A DNA stretch of 64,000 bases from Nageia nagi (taxonomy: Eukaryota; Pinophyta), in assembly GCA_050084985.1 (NCBI GenBank), contig JBITNC010000002.1, positions 3,782,001 through 3,846,000 of the forward strand, read 5' to 3'. The notes below the pieces were generated by a model that saw only the letters and a list, made by a program, of their open reading frames with translations, searched no databases and was not told the DNA's origin. The position numbers and the translations under genes were made by a program. This document shows positions 10,387-23,730 of the stretch, in pieces (the first letter of the stretch is position 1; each line of letters begins with the position of its first letter).

Positions 10387-11446
10387 GAAACTTGTCAAAA
10401 TACCCTTACAAGTTCATGAAATTAAGGAAATACTCTTCAACCTTTGGAAATTACAAAAATACTCTTTAATCTTTAGAAATTACATAAATACTCTTCAATC
10501 TTTAAAAATTACAAAAATACTCCTATAAGTTCATGAAATTACGGAAATACCATTCGAAAATTACAAACATACCCTTGAAAGTTTTCAAAATTTCAGGAAT
10601 ACCCCTACTTTCTTTTAAAAATAATTTAGTTATTATAATTTTTTAAAAAAATTTAGTTATTAATTTTTTGTAAGTTTATTATAAAATTTTTAGTTATTTT
10701 AAAATTTTATAATAAATTTTTATGTTATTATAAATTTTAAGTTATTATAAATTTTTTAGTTATTATAATTTTTTAAATTATTATTAAATTTTTAGTTATT
10801 ATAAAATTTTAAGTTATTTTGAAAAATAAAAGTAAAGGTATTTATGTAATTTTGAAAACTTTTGAAGGTATGTCAACTCATGTTTGGGGAGTTGAGAGAA
10901 AGTGAGTGTGAAAATTCTAAATGTTAAAAGAGAGACCCACATTCAAAACTCTCCTCTAAAGTCCAATTGAAGGTTTCCTATTGTTGAAGTGGATAACATT
11001 AGGTACAACTCCTGGATGACTTTGATGGAAGAGAACTCCTTCGACATGAAATTTAAGTTCAACGTATAAATAAACAAATATGGACTACCAAAAAAAAGTA
11101 TTTATGTAATTTTCTAAGATTAAAAAATATTTTTATAATTTTATGAACTTATAAAAGTATTTTAGTAACTTTCATAAATTAAAAGATATTTTTGTAATTT
11201 TATGAAAAATAATCAAATCATGTGAGGGGAGTTGGAGAGCAAGTGGTGTTTAAACCTCTCGAATAGGAAAAAAGAGATGCTACATTCAAAACTCTCCCTC
11301 TTCACATACATGTTAATATGCTAATTCCAAAATATAAATCCTAAAAGATGAATTACCATCAAATTTGTTTTATGAAACATATTTTCATAAATTTTTTGAA
11401 AATTATTTTCTTAATTTCATGAACTTATAGTATTTCAATAATTTTC
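10387..11446. repeat. AT-rich foldback/nested repeats, possible second MULE-like element
   Basis: The left edge (GGAAACTTGTCAAAATAC then AAGTTCATGAAATTAAGG) matches the complement of 11400-11446 (GGAAAATTATTGAAATAC then AAGTTCATGAAATTAAG), so the region can fold back. Inside are four or five roughly 35-40 bp repeats of a GAAATTACAAAAATACTC type (10395-10600), a TTTAGTTATTATAA-rich stretch (10620-10820), and a direct pair at about 10885-10975 and 11222-11308, each ending CATTCAAAACTCTCC. A clean target duplication was not found. Confidence 0.4.
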
Positions 11447-11533
11447 CAAAAATTAAACAGTACTGCTTCGCCTGCCACTGCCATGTAGAATTTGGAAAAA
11501 AACAGTGAACCTACTGAACTCAAACATGCTTTA

Positions 11534-14500
11534 ATGGATGCCGTGCAGACGAAAAGAAGATGCGTGGCAAACAATGTTTCAACCGAACTTATCGCACGAA
11601 TCTTTTCGCAGCTCGATTGTATGGACCTCATGAATTGCTCTCTTGTCTCCAAGTATTATTCCTGCTTTCACTATAGTACCTAATGTTTGCATCGGATTTT
11701 ATATTCAGATCACATATATTCTGTGAATGTCTACTTTGGGATTACATGTGCTCCTTTCTCTCCAATCGAAGGGCTTCTCATCTTAAATGGTTTTGCTTTT
11801 TCAAATCTTTTTAATTCATAGGGGATTAGGGTTCCTTCGTTTTTGTTGTTGCTAACGTAAGCACTTATTAATAATCTGAATTAATTGGATCGATTCTTAA
11901 TTAAAAACGGTTCGGTTTTGTTATTAGTTATTAGTTTAATTAAATGGTAGGTTTTTAGATTTGAATTCTGTAAATAGACTCGTTGGGTAAGAGCAGGGAG
12001 TTGAAGGGTAGATTCAGCCAAGGTTTTGCAGTAGATATCCCATAACTGAATGTGTTTGTTAGATTAATTTATTGATGTGTTGTCAAGGAAACGTCCACAC
12101 GTCTCTTGCTGGGAAGTTTTCAGAATTGGATAGGCCATATAAGGAAATTTACGAACCCCTCTTGTTGGGAAGATTTCATGAGTGGACAGGGCATATAAAC
12201 AAATTTGCTAATGTGCTGTCAAAAATTTAACACTCACATTGTCGCATAATATCACTGTTGGCCCATCTTGGTTCTAACTACGGTCTTCAACACTCTCCTC
12301 AACCATACTCCTCTAGCACACGCTCAATTATACCGTTATATACTAGCTTAGCTTCTAAGGTCCGAGTGCTATCGCACGGTCAAAAACAATGATCCGATGT
12401 TGTTTTCCATCATCAATGGATCCAACCCAATCTTAATCACTATATACAATTGACTCGGCCATTATTTATCAAATTTGACTTTTACACACCTAAGTATCCA
12501 GGCGCCCCATGACTAACTCATAAACCATGAAACTAATGACATGACAAATGCTATATCTGGCCTTGTAGCTGTGAATACATAAGACTTTGAACCAAGATTT
12601 TATGTTCCCTCCCATTAGCCTCTTCATTCTCGTCTTGTTCAACCGGATCAGCAAAATCCTTGCAATCTTTCATGTTGCATTTATTCAACGTCTTGTGTGT
12701 ATACTTGGGTAAGTAAAGATTCCACCATCCCTTTGGTTAATCTCCATGCTAAGATAGTAATGCGTGAGTCATAGATTGGTCATTTCAATCTCACTCATCA
12801 TAGCTTCTTTGAATTCATCCTTCATTCTTGAGGTATTTCTGGTCAACATATAAACAAACATGAAAAATATCGATATAGTAACATATGAGTCATAGATTGG
12901 TCATTTCAATCTCATTTATCATAGCTTCTTTGAATTTGTCCTTCATTCTTGAGGATTTTCTGGACATGTAAGCAAACATGCAAAATATCAATACTCAATA
13001 CCTTATGATGTGCAAAAATGCAAGGTTCCATTATGCAAGAAATACTTATCCTTTCAAATCCATTTTTTCAAGAAATGCTTGTCAATCCTTGAGTACTGTG
13101 CTCATGGTGTTTGCTACAACCCAGAGAATGCCTTCTTCTGCTTGTAAATCAAAACCTTAGTTGTGTTTGACCTTAAGACCTTGTGGCTGTTCCATTATAC
13201 CTCTTCTATGAACCTATTAAGAAATGCATATTTGATGTCTAATTGATATGTGTTCCATCCTTTTTGAGCTCCTAATGCCAAAATCAATATGATTATGTCT
13301 AGTAGGTATGGGTGCAGCGTGCATATCTCTCATCACAATCTATAATGCATTTGGGGATACTCTTTGTACTGGAAGACTTCTTACCTCTAAATACTATAAA
13401 ATCAGACATCGTGAAGTGTTTACACACAATATATTCAACCATTAGCTTCTCTGATGCCATATGAATTCCATAAGAATGTTGAAAGATCACAATCTAAGCC
13501 TCTAGAAAGTGTTAATTAATTGTTGTAGACATTATTTTTGGTTTCATACATTCAGGAGTCAAAAGGAGATTAATTAACCTATTTCTAGTTTTTGTGTTTT
13601 GGGCAATTTTGAAGATGCAGATGAGTTTTGGCACAAAGTTGGCAAGTACTTGTGAGTCTAGTGATGTTTGGAAAAAACTTAAGTGAGTTTTTCCAAAACA
13701 GAAACTTTCCAAGTTGAGTGCAAATAACTTGCCAAGCTTGACTCAGCTTGCTACTCAATAAGTTTTTCGACTACCTGCTGAGCTTGATGACACTAAGGAT
13801 GACAAACATGTTCTACATATATCAAATGGTCTTCAGCGAATCACAGAATCCATCATTATAGACTTTTATAAGACTATCTCAAAGAAGATGCTTGAAAGTG
13901 TCATTAAGATGTGATAAACAACTTGTCAGATTGATATTTATGCTGAGAAAACTCTTAAAAGTGATAAAATCCATCAATTCTAATGACTATTGTGTTGCTA
14001 ATATAGTGGAGGTGATGGGCAGATGCCAGGTGATTAAATCATACATAAGTATGTTGTATGAAATCCATTGGCTCAATAACATATTTATAGTATGCATGAT
14101 CTTAGAAGTCTCATAAACACTGATCTTATATTACTTTAAAGGTCAGAAAGTTTATGTCAGCTGGTCAACATGATAACATGGAAATATAAGAAAAGAAAAC
14201 ACCTGAACTTTGAGGAGTTCAAATTCGAATTTTTTTAAAAAGGAGTTTGATGATAAATTGTGATACGGTATAGAAGATGCAGTGTAAGGCTTCTTGATTT
14301 GCCACATTCTAAAATTGGTTTGTAATCAAATTAAGATTGTCTTGGAAGAAGTGTGGTAGATATAAAAACCTCTGGAGGTGTAATGTAATGTTTCTATATC
14401 TGCCATATTCTATAATTACTTTTCAATAAAACTAAGAATGTCTTAGAAAACTAATCGCTGATTAGAATGCTGATTATTAACGTTTAAGTTTCTGGTGCTA

Positions 14501-14751
14501 TACACTTATATTAAGATTCACATTGTGTCGAAAAGCACTAGGAATACTAGTATACTTTGTTAGTGTCTTGGGCCTTGCACTGATGTTCATTAATTTTGTG
14601 TTGTAGGCAGTGGTATGCTGAGTCTTCAGAGCTAAGAGATGCCTGGAAAGCTGAATACATGGATGCTTGTACTGCCAGAGGATTTCGTGTCAAGAGAGAG
14701 AATTATTCTCAATCAAGATTGGAGGAATTTATATCTGGTTCTCTGAATTAG
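11534..14751 (+). CDS. Short two-exon F-box protein (exons 11534-11652 and 14607-14751)
   Basis: Exon 1 encodes an F-box: VSTELIARIFSQLDCMDLMN then CSLVSK. It ends in AA before GTATTA, a plausible donor at 11653. Exon 2 begins after TTTTGTGTTGTAG at 14606. Splicing makes the lysine codon AA-G and continues QWYAESSELRDAWKAEYMDA, ending EEFISGSLN and a stop. The exon sum is 264 bases, an exact frame giving 87 residues from the ATG at 11534. The open frame extends left to a TTG at 11492 with a stop just before it, so an original start may be lost or lie in an unseen exon. F-box proteins recruit SKP1 in SCF ubiquitin ligases; no substrate-binding domain is seen here. The 2954-bp intron holds a copia remnant. 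It may be a functional short gene or a truncated one. Confidence 0.6.
12270..13320 (-). pseudogene. Dead copia RT/RNase H remnant inside the F-box intron
   Basis: On the minus strand, descending: LALGAQKGWNTYQLDIKYAF (13300-13220), a YKQKKAFSGL block standing for the usual YGLKQ, AQYSRIDKHFLKK, MKDEFKEAMMSEIEMTNL (12830-12770), NQRDGGIF, then STATRPDIAFVMSLVS-like sequence near 12560 and a DWVGSIDD-like RNase H motif near 12400. Each block needs a different frame and there are many stops. The part around the expected YVDD motif is present twice, as a tandem duplication of about 125 bp at roughly 12755-12975. No LTRs were recognised. Confidence 0.75.
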
Positions 14752-17700
14752 TTGACAACCTATGGTAGAGGGATACATTTAGGTGTTATTATGGTTCAAA
14801 ATGACTATTTTTGGAAAAAGAGAGAATGAAGATGAGGGGCAATAAGTTTTTCATTTTGTGTTTTTTCATGAATATGATCACACTTTGGTCATTGGATACT
14901 TGGCTACTATTAGAATCAGTCATTAATGACTTACCGTCACATGTATGTGAACCTCTTATCTTTGACAATTATTTTTTCTTGAGCACAGGCATATCATCCT
15001 TAACATAATTTTTTATATCTATTTTTCGTCATCTGCTTTTACTAGGTGAAATTTATTATCACTACTGTTTACAGCAAGTTGTATGTACTATGGTCTCCCT
15101 TTCCTGGACCTAGAAATGCCGTATGTTGGCTGCTGAAATGTAAGCATATAAATATGTTATCTTGCAGGAATGAAAGTGTAGGGTTTAAAGTTAAGCTTAA
15201 TAGGATTAGTGCATAGCAACCAACAGCAAACTCTTTGCAGTTGTCCTTTGATTTTGACAGCAAACTCATTACAGGTGTCCGTTGATCTTAGTAGTGGTGC
15301 TACTGTTGGGAGTTGTAATCACTAATTTCAACTATACTTCGTGCCAGATTAAAATGTGATAGTGCTCAATCTCATCAATACAAACTATGATACAGTTTCA
15401 TACAATGCTTGAATAACCTCTCGACTCCTTCTTCTTATTCTGTCATTTAGAATCCTTAGAGATGTATTTATCCCTTAAGATACCTCAAGAATACCAATGC
15501 TCCGAGATGTGTTTAGACTTTATACCTTAAGAATATTAAGGATTAAGTGACTCTTAACATCCCCAGTGGTATCCCCTGTCCAGGGGATGGGACACGTTGC
15601 CCAAGGAGGGGAAGCGTCCCCATGTAATCCTGCTTTATAATGATAAGAAACAAACATTAAAGAAACATAAAACAATTCAGTGTACAGCTTGTCAGTTCGT
15701 TTTCCAAAATCTAACTATTTCAGAGTTCTTGTTTATTTTAGTTTCAACATCTAGATTACAGACTCAGAGAGATGTTCTGCTGGGTCTTTCTGTTAAAAGT
15801 GGTTTCCAACTTACAGAGTCTGATTTATACTGCAAATTTAAGATTTTCTTGGTTACGGGAATAGACTTTTAAGTCATGACAGCAGATTTTCTGCTAGGAG
15901 TTTAGTCGACACCCTCTTTTCTCTATTCTTTTTTAAGATCTCAGATGTGGGGTTTCCATTGTATTGGCAGATTTCATTTTTTGGGTTCATCAGCTTCTCT
16001 GTAGGCATAATATGGGCCCAATTTCATCTGAACCATTTCATGTCAAGAATGGATTGAGATTCAAAACAAAGGGCTATGCTACTATTGCAGGCTACGGCTG
16101 AATTCTACTTCGTTGGTTCTACAACACTTAATTGTTGCCTTTTTTTTCTCAATGTTGTTATTTGTTGTTTGTACAAATGTTTCGCACGAAGATGGAATTG
16201 TCGCGAAGATTTAGCCTTGCATGTCTAAATATGAATAATTTCAGACTGAAATTGTAGATAGCTCATTCATTCAGATATATTTTGTTTTATTGGACCATTT
16301 TTCTATTTGTTAAATGTTTCGAAGTCCAAATTCGTTAAACTTTATTATGGAAAGGGATAAACATTATTTGTAAGCTTTTGCAGCTTTGGTTCATGATTAT
16401 GAAAAGAATTAGGAGACCTATCACCATTCTGTGCGTAACCGGGTTTAAAATTGAACTTGAATTTTTACAAAAAGGAACTTGTTTAAGCCTGGTGGTAACT
16501 AATTTTATTTGAGTCTTTTGTTGAAGGTATCATATGACTTCTAATTATTTTATTTTATTTTTTATATGTAAGTCAAATTAGTTGTTTTATTTAATCTAAG
16601 ATGCAGGGTTAGTATTATGACTACATGTTATGTCATAGGAAATTCGATCATCTTTGAAGTCAAAAGTCCTTTCTTGATTTAAACGGGTAATTTGCAAAGG
16701 GTTTCTATTATTGAAACAAGAGGTTCTGTCTTAGCCTCAATAAGGATTTAAGATTTTATTTTTGATTGTTTAAGTTTTTTCAAGTTTTTTGTCATGGTCT
16801 TTTTAAGCGTTTATGTTTAAGAATTCCATGTTTTGCTTTCTAAAGTGAAGCTTCACCTTATTTTCCTTATCTTTGTAAATAAACTTGATTAGATTTTAAT
16901 CATGTAATTTTTTTTAACTTTCAAGTGCCTTTTTAAAATCTTTTCTTCTGACTTTCAGCTAGTTTACCAAAATGTTTTATCAGTGTGAAGTCTAAATATA
17001 ATTTGTGTTTTGCACAGTTATTTAAACCTTTGGATTTGAAGTCTTTCTTCAATCTAAAGTCTTGTTTCGATGAGTCAAACTTGTTTGAAATTCTAATCCA
17101 ACTTTATTCAAGTTGTTTGATTTGAATCTCCATTAAAGCATTGATCTATTGAATGCATTCATTCATTTTAATGCAACTTATTTGATTATTTTGTTCAATA
17201 TGATAAAAGAGGCTTACTACATGCAAAACATTTGGTTCACATTTCATAAGTATTTGGGAAACTTTAGGTCCTAGAAATTTTGAGTCTATTATCACCTTGT
17301 CTCAATTGAAATCAAGATTTTGTCAAGTCCAAAGTTCTAACATTAAAATTTGTTAAAAAGTCAACATTTTTATTTAATGTATCGTATTCATTTTAAAGGT
17401 CATCTATGAGACTTTTAATTTGTAAAATCTAAATTATATTGAACCTTTTTAAAGCTTGATCAATTGCTCATATTATTCGTAATCTTTAAGTTGATTTAGT
17501 TTGAGTTGTTATCCTATTTTGTTTTAAATGTTTACCATCATTCTATGATCAACTAGATTGCAAGACTTTGAACCACGAGATCAACAATTTCATCTTTAGC
17601 TAATGTCTAAATTTATTAAAGGTTTAATCTACGAATTGGATTTTCCCTAAGGCTTAATTAAAATCGTTTTGAGTCGTTCAACAAGTCTTATCAAACATTG

Positions 17701-17789
17701 ACTTTTGATTATAAGTTTAGCACTAACCTTTAATTTTATGGATCAAATATCCCTAAAGTTTACTTGAGTTATCATATTTGTAGTTATCA
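14752..17789. other. Spacer without recognisable genes
   Basis: No coding match was found. Up to about 16250 composition is moderate and may include 3' flank of the F-box gene. Beyond that it becomes T-rich with many TTTGA/TTCAA words. Short open frames (for example 15597-15872) show no domain. Confidence 0.5.
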
Positions 17790-17945
17790 TAGTTTGTTGG
17801 TTGAGTTGGTCATGTTGTGACCTTGTTTCACAGAGTGTCCCATGTTCAAATCCCACCAAGAGTGATACAATGTACTCCCTATAGTCGTCCCATAGATCGC
17901 TCTTGGTCTCCCGCGGATGTTTAATAAAATTTCTCTATCTTTCTT
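17790..17945 (+). mobile_element. tRNA-derived SINE candidate
   Basis: An RNA polymerase III A box, TGGTTGAGTTGG (17798-17809), fits TRGYNNARYNGG. A B box, GTTCAAATC (17844-17852), fits GWTCRANNC. They are 34 bases apart, in the normal range. A GC-richer non-tRNA body follows (CCCATAGATCGCTCTTGG, CCCGCGGATG), then AT-rich sequence. No acceptor-stem pairing is evident, so it is a SINE head rather than a tRNA gene. Ends are approximate. Confidence 0.5.
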
Positions 17946-20900
17946 TCATTGAACTTTGATGTATCGATGTTTTGATTTGATAGGTCAAATCCAATTAGAA
18001 AGCTTTTGATAATTTTTTGAGTCATTTAGTATTAGTGTTTGGATTTGACTTGGTGTAATTGCAAGACTTAATATGATGGGTTAAATTAATTTTGAGATTT
18101 ATTCAATTTGCAAGCTTTATCAAAATTGGTTATGCTTACAGTCGCATATTAAGCTTTAATCAATAAATGAAAGTGAATTAGGTTCATTCTTCAAATAATC
18201 ATTACTTATACAAATTTTACAATTAATTTTAACCACAAGCCTTGATTCGATGATCATATTCAATTTTAAAACCTCTTCAAGTTTGTTCAAATTTAAGTCT
18301 TAATTTTGTCATTATTTGAAAAATGAATTCAATATGAAAGCCTCTCCAAGTTTGTTTGAATAAAGAGTTACATAATTCTCTCCTCTTAGCGTATAAACTA
18401 AAACTTTTTAGAGTTTGGCCTTTGTAGAAAATGAAGTCTTAGGAAAGATTATTGATGATTCACAATTGATTCTAAAGTTTTGTATAAAGCTTTGAAGCTA
18501 TAGATCTTAAGCCTTAAATTCAATTGTATGTTGGGTTAAAGTATAATTTCATCAAAGACTTGATTCGATATATTGATTTTCTCCTAACATTTTTGTTAGT
18601 CCTTTCGAGCTATTTGATGTCACATCTTATCAAATATTGAATACAATATTGTTTTAATTCAATGAATAAAATTTATTTATTGTGTTTTTTTAAAGTTGTT
18701 TGAGTTTTACATTCAAGCCTTCATTAAGCCTCTTCGATGGATTATATCCATTTAGTCTTTCAAAGTCTTTGCACTTCATTTAATCATCAATTCTTAAGTA
18801 ATTCTTGAATTTGACTGTGAATTTGTTCAACAAAGACATAACTCATAAGTGACTTTAAAATTTCTAATCCATAGGTCATAGCCTGAGCTTGGTTTAAAGT
18901 TTGAATAAATTTGATCTAATATATTGAATCCAATCAAAGCTTTTGTTATAATATTTTCAAGCTGTTTGATTTGGTTATTTAAGTCTTAATCAAATTGTTA
19001 AAAGGTTTTTAGTCTTAATCAAATGAGTCGTGTGATAGTAAGTCTCTTTGAACCTTTTATCTCTGTGATTTTTTAAACATTAACAAATCTAAAAGTCTTT
19101 CATCTAAAGTTTAGTCTTTAACGATTAAGATGATTTCAAAGAATTTATTAAGATTAATAGAGGTATTGGATCATGAAGTTTAATTAGAATTCAAATCCTT
19201 CCATTAAAGGATTGTAACGAGTTCGTTAAACTAACACACACTTAACCATTCTTTTTAAGAAATTGATACACCCATAATAATTCTGAAATGGATAAGAGTA
19301 ATCCACATTGAGCTTTAGTGTTGCTAGTTAGTTCGACACTCAAGGAGTTAGTTCAACACTCAAGTAGGCCGAATTGATTAATCTTGGGTCAATTAATCCC
19401 AAATTGCAATTTTTTGGACTTCACTTTCCTAAGAACACTACCTGTTAGAAAAGATGCCTAACAATGATCCTTCCATTACCAACTGCCTCACCTGTAGTAC
19501 GATCATCTTAATCACATTGTTAGTTTGGTTTAATTTTATAGTACATATCACTCAAGAGAACACACTTCCAAAGATTATCCATACCCATGAATAATTTTCA
19601 CATCCATGGTGTGGGTATATCACTCGCCCATGGAACAATCGTCATCTCTTTTCACTTCATTTTGTATAGAATGAGTATTACCCTATGTTATCACTAGACA
19701 TGGGTGGAGATTTTTCAACCATTACTCCTTTTCATCACTCAAAAAAGAATATGGGTTAGTAATCTATCCATATCTATAAACTAGTCCCACCATTTGTCCC
19801 TTGATACCCTCCTTGCGCATATCTCTCGAGAAGTATCAAGATAGATTATGGTAGCATCACTCGATAACCATATCTTGGGTGTTTTAGTTAGTCTAATGAA
19901 ATTATTAAAATGAAATAAGAATTAATCTAATTAGGATTCATAATTAGAGTTCTCTAATTATTTATGTAAAACAAATACATTGAAATGATCCCACTATAGT
20001 ATTTGCTTTAAACATTTAAATCCTATTAAACGATTATAATTCAAAACTATATGTTCATTGAATTTATTTATTCATAAAACATAAGAGTCTTCAAAACCTT
20101 ATAAACATAATTTGACATGAAAGAACATATCCCGACTCTACTAATAACATTCTAACTTTGCATTCTTCAACTCATTCGATCATTGAACTATTAATATACT
20201 ATAATCCCATAAAAACATTCAATCCTAGATTATTTTAAAACATAATAAGAATTAATCATAAATTACAACAATTGGTAACTTAATTCATCATCTATAATGT
20301 ATTCCATTGATAACGAGCATTCATTAAGTTAGCATAATTTGATCAATGTGAGAACCTCTTCATGTCATGTCAAGAACGAAAACTCACAGGCCAATGTTGT
20401 GCAAATGATCATTTCATTTCCTTAAAATGCATTAGATTACATTGCAGTGCATTCTGATCTTTTCAAAGTAGTGGAATGCAAGAAAATAGAAATAATATAC
20501 AATTTTTACATCCTTTACAATATCTTTAAAACATTCTTTGATTCCCTTCATGCAAGATGACTTATTTTATTTTTGCAAACATCACAAGGTTCAATGATTT
20601 CTATAACCTGAAGAATTATGGATTCAATAAATTAGGATAATTATTATGGATGCAAACTATATGGTTTATGCATTTTACCAAAAATAAACATTTTTTTCAA
20701 TGGCCTCTTAAATATCTTTCCATAAGATATTCCCTCCATTGACCTAGGGGTCTATCGAGTTGATAGAACAATCAATAACAATATAAATTTTTAAAGTAAC
20801 CATACAAATCATTCTCTTATCAAGTCTCAAGAATATCTTACACTTAGATATTGTTATCTTTACCCAAGATATTATCTTCATTTCAAGATAACATCGGTTT

Positions 20901-21389
20901 ATTCAAAACAAAACACACTAATCTTAACTAGTCTAATTTCTCATATTTAGGTCTTTTGAATACCATCACCCAACATTCTTTTTTCAACCTAGGAGGTCCT
21001 CCAATATCGATCTCAGTTTAATTCATTTCCAATATTGCCAAACATTATGAAAATTATCTACATCTCTTATTCAATTGATACTTCCCAATTTATTTATTGG
21101 AATGTTTGGTAAATTCTTTTCATTAAAACACGTTTATCCTGCAAACTCTAATCCTTCATCATGACATCATTAATTCTTCAAAGAAATAAGTTCATTTTAA
21201 TATCCTAATAGATATCTTTTGAAACAACAATAATAATACTTCTATGAATACCTTAAAATCAAAAAGTAACATTTGTAGGAATTCTTAACTATACCATATA
21301 TATCCATGAATGCCCTAAAATAAAAAAGTAACATTCATCGGATTTGTGTTATATATATATATATATATATATTCCATGAATGCCCATAT
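17946..21389. other. AT-rich spacer without genes
   Basis: No coding signal. It contains a short tandem GTTAGTTCGACACTCAAG / GTTAGTTCAACACTCAAG near 19330-19365 and a (TA)n microsatellite at about 21349-21371. Around 19540-19900 the composition is more balanced and may be a decayed LTR, but no edges were found. Confidence 0.5.
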
Positions 21390-21394
21390 AGAAG

Positions 21395-22800
21395 ATGGAA
21401 TACCTTTTCCATAGAAAATATTTGCCAACAGATCATAATTATCAAAAAAATAAATCAAAGTTTAATGGTAAGGTTGATAACACCCCCACTCCCAATTATG
21501 CATCTCCTATGGATTGGTGGGAAAAGTACCAAGAAAGTGCAAAAAAATGTCGGAATAAAGCCTTTAAGGAAGGAACTTTCGAAGGCTTGGATGAAGTTAT
21601 AGTTGGCAAATATAACTTACCCATTGTTTGAAAAAAATGCACATTTGTAATATTTCAATTTCATTATTTTACCATATAAATGATTAATTTTATACACAAT
21701 TATTTTCAAGCATGACCAAACTATCAATATTATATAGACTTCTATATTGGAAGGATTTGTTAGTGGGACATTTAGTGGATTCTATGCACATCGTAAAGAA
21801 TGTTGTGTCTTTTTTGTATCACTATACACTAAGCAAAGAAACAAATACTGATAATGTGAGAAAAGACTTAAAAGGTATGAAGACAAAACATTCCTTATGG
21901 AAAACTTACAAATCAGATGGAATAAAAAATGCACTTGATTCTACCACATGGATTATGACCAAAGATGAAGTGACCATGCTACACAATGTTGTTCAAACCA
22001 TTCAAACACCAACTTAGTATGGATCATCTCTAAGAAGAGCATTCACTATTGACAGTAAAATGATCAAATTAAAATCTCATGATTGCCACAACTTTTTGAA
22101 GGTATGTATTCTCATATTATATGTCTATACTAAAAATCTTTATATTTGTATTAATGTATATTTTATTTAAAAGATAGTGATTAATATCAATTACATAAAA
22201 CTTTTGATGAATTTATTTGCAACATGTTTTTCCACTTGCAATTCATGGATGTGTGAATTTACCTTCTGATTTAAGAGATGCAATTGATCGATTATTACTA
22301 TTTCTAAGGTATCGTGTCATGTTACACTAGTACTGTTTTATGAAAAATAAGCATGTGGTTAATTTCAAAGGAGATACATGGTATTATTTTTTCATAAACA
22401 AGTGGTTAATTTCAAAGAAGATACATGTGGATGAAATAGATTGGTGGCCTAGAGAAATTATTGAGATTGTATGTAAATTTAAAAATGAAATGCCTACTGC
22501 TTTAATGGACATACAAGTGTACTTGTTGATCCATCTAGTAGATGATATTACAATAACATATGTTATAAGTGGTAGAAACATGTTTTTCGTGAAGAGATTT
22601 TTGAAAGTACTAAAAGCATTTGTTAGAAAAAAATCAAGACCAAAAGGATATATGGGTGAGGGATACATTGTATAAGAATATTTTTTTTTATGCAAGTATG
22701 TTTCCCAAATCAATGATTCTACCCTAAAGATGTGGAATCCAGACAAAGATAGAGACAAAGTAGGAGGAGATATTTTAAAACAAATAGGACACAATATTCT
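21395..22800 (+). pseudogene. TNP2-like CACTA transposase with DUF4218 region
   Basis: Recognisable blocks in order: HRKYLPTDHNYQKNKSKFNG (family: HRRxLPxxHxxRxxxxxFxG), LLYWKDLLVGHLVDSMHIVK (family: LPYWKDLLLRHNLDVMHIEKN), LKSHDCHNF near 22073, then HGCVNLPSDLRDAIDRLLLF near 22243, MPTALMDIQVYLLIHLVDD (family: PPxFFDIMxHLxxHLVxE), LKAFVRKKSRPKGYMGEGYI (family: LKxYVRNxARPEGSIAEGYI). Stops after 21631, 22017, around 22330 and 22675, and missing pieces between blocks, show it is dead. Some gaps may be introns rather than lesions. Confidence 0.8.
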
Positions 22801-22875
22801 CTTAAAGGTATTATTTTTTTTTAATATTAGTAATTTATAATAAAATATACATGCATTTTGGTTTTAATTTAATCA

Positions 22876-23730
22876 ATGGTTACTAACGAGTATATATTAT
22901 GTCATCATGAATTTTCACTAGATTATGATATATTTGAATCTATAAACCAATTTGTCATGATGAATATGGAATATTGTGAAGTGTGGATTGAATTGTATAA
23001 GAGTAAAAAAGTGCAATTCCAAGAGAACGTGTTATATTTCATAGTGACAATCCAAGGGGTCCTCTACCTCCATATCTAAGAGATAAAAGTTGGCCAATTG
23101 AGTGTACAAGGTCATGGATAAAGCAAACAATAGAAGAGAAACAAAAAGAAGGAGAAGAGATAGATTAATATGCATTAAATATAGCCATTGAATGCAATAA
23201 AAAAATGATTATCATTTTATTTAGATACATTTAATTTTTAATATTTTTGTAAGATATTCGTAACTAACATAAATATTTTTATAAATGTGTGTAGACATTG
23301 TATTTCTTTGCAATGTCGACATATGGTCAACACTTCAAAATTGAAAAGAATGATGAGAAAATAAATACATTTGACGATGATTGATTTTGATCAAGTCATG
23401 CAAGTAGAAGAGAACAAACTTAATAGAAGGAAAATTACAATATATTGAAAAAATTCAAGAAATCATTCAAATGTGTAGTATTTAAATGTAGATGGTTTGA
23501 AGGATTTAATATGAGAATAATCTTTCAATGATAGGCCTAGTGGTTATTGTGCAATTGATTCCATAAAATATTTACCTAAAGGTAAAAAGCCTTATGTTTT
23601 ACCGCAACATTGCCATCAAATATTTTTTTGTAAAGATGTATTGGATGAGAAAATGTTGTTTGTAATTGATTGTGATCCTAGAGGAAAACATATTGTACAT
23701 CCTATTGATGAAGATGATAATGAAATTTAA
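22876..23730 (+). pseudogene. C-terminal part of CACTA ORF with DUF4216-like block
   Basis: The first frame includes HHEFSLDYDIFESINQFVMM and MEYCEVWIELYKS, comparable to the region after DUF4218 in TNP2-type proteins (HxYVLxNxxEVxPYxxxHxxxL). Near 23460-23520 a VFKCRWFEGF block, and at 23570-23730 a frame KGKKPYVLPQHCHQIFFCKD then DEKMLFVIDCDPRGK, resemble DUF4216 (VxLFKCDW; EPFxLASQAxQVFYVxDPxD). It is in the same order as in intact CACTA proteins. Multiple stops. Confidence 0.6.

Noticed and set aside
17798-17852. tRNA gene
   Set aside because: A and B boxes fit, but no acceptor or anticodon stems pair; kept as a SINE candidate.
22384-22794. Minus-strand open frame of 136 codons
   Set aside because: Lies opposite the TNP2/DUF4218 blocks, which match a known family on the plus strand.
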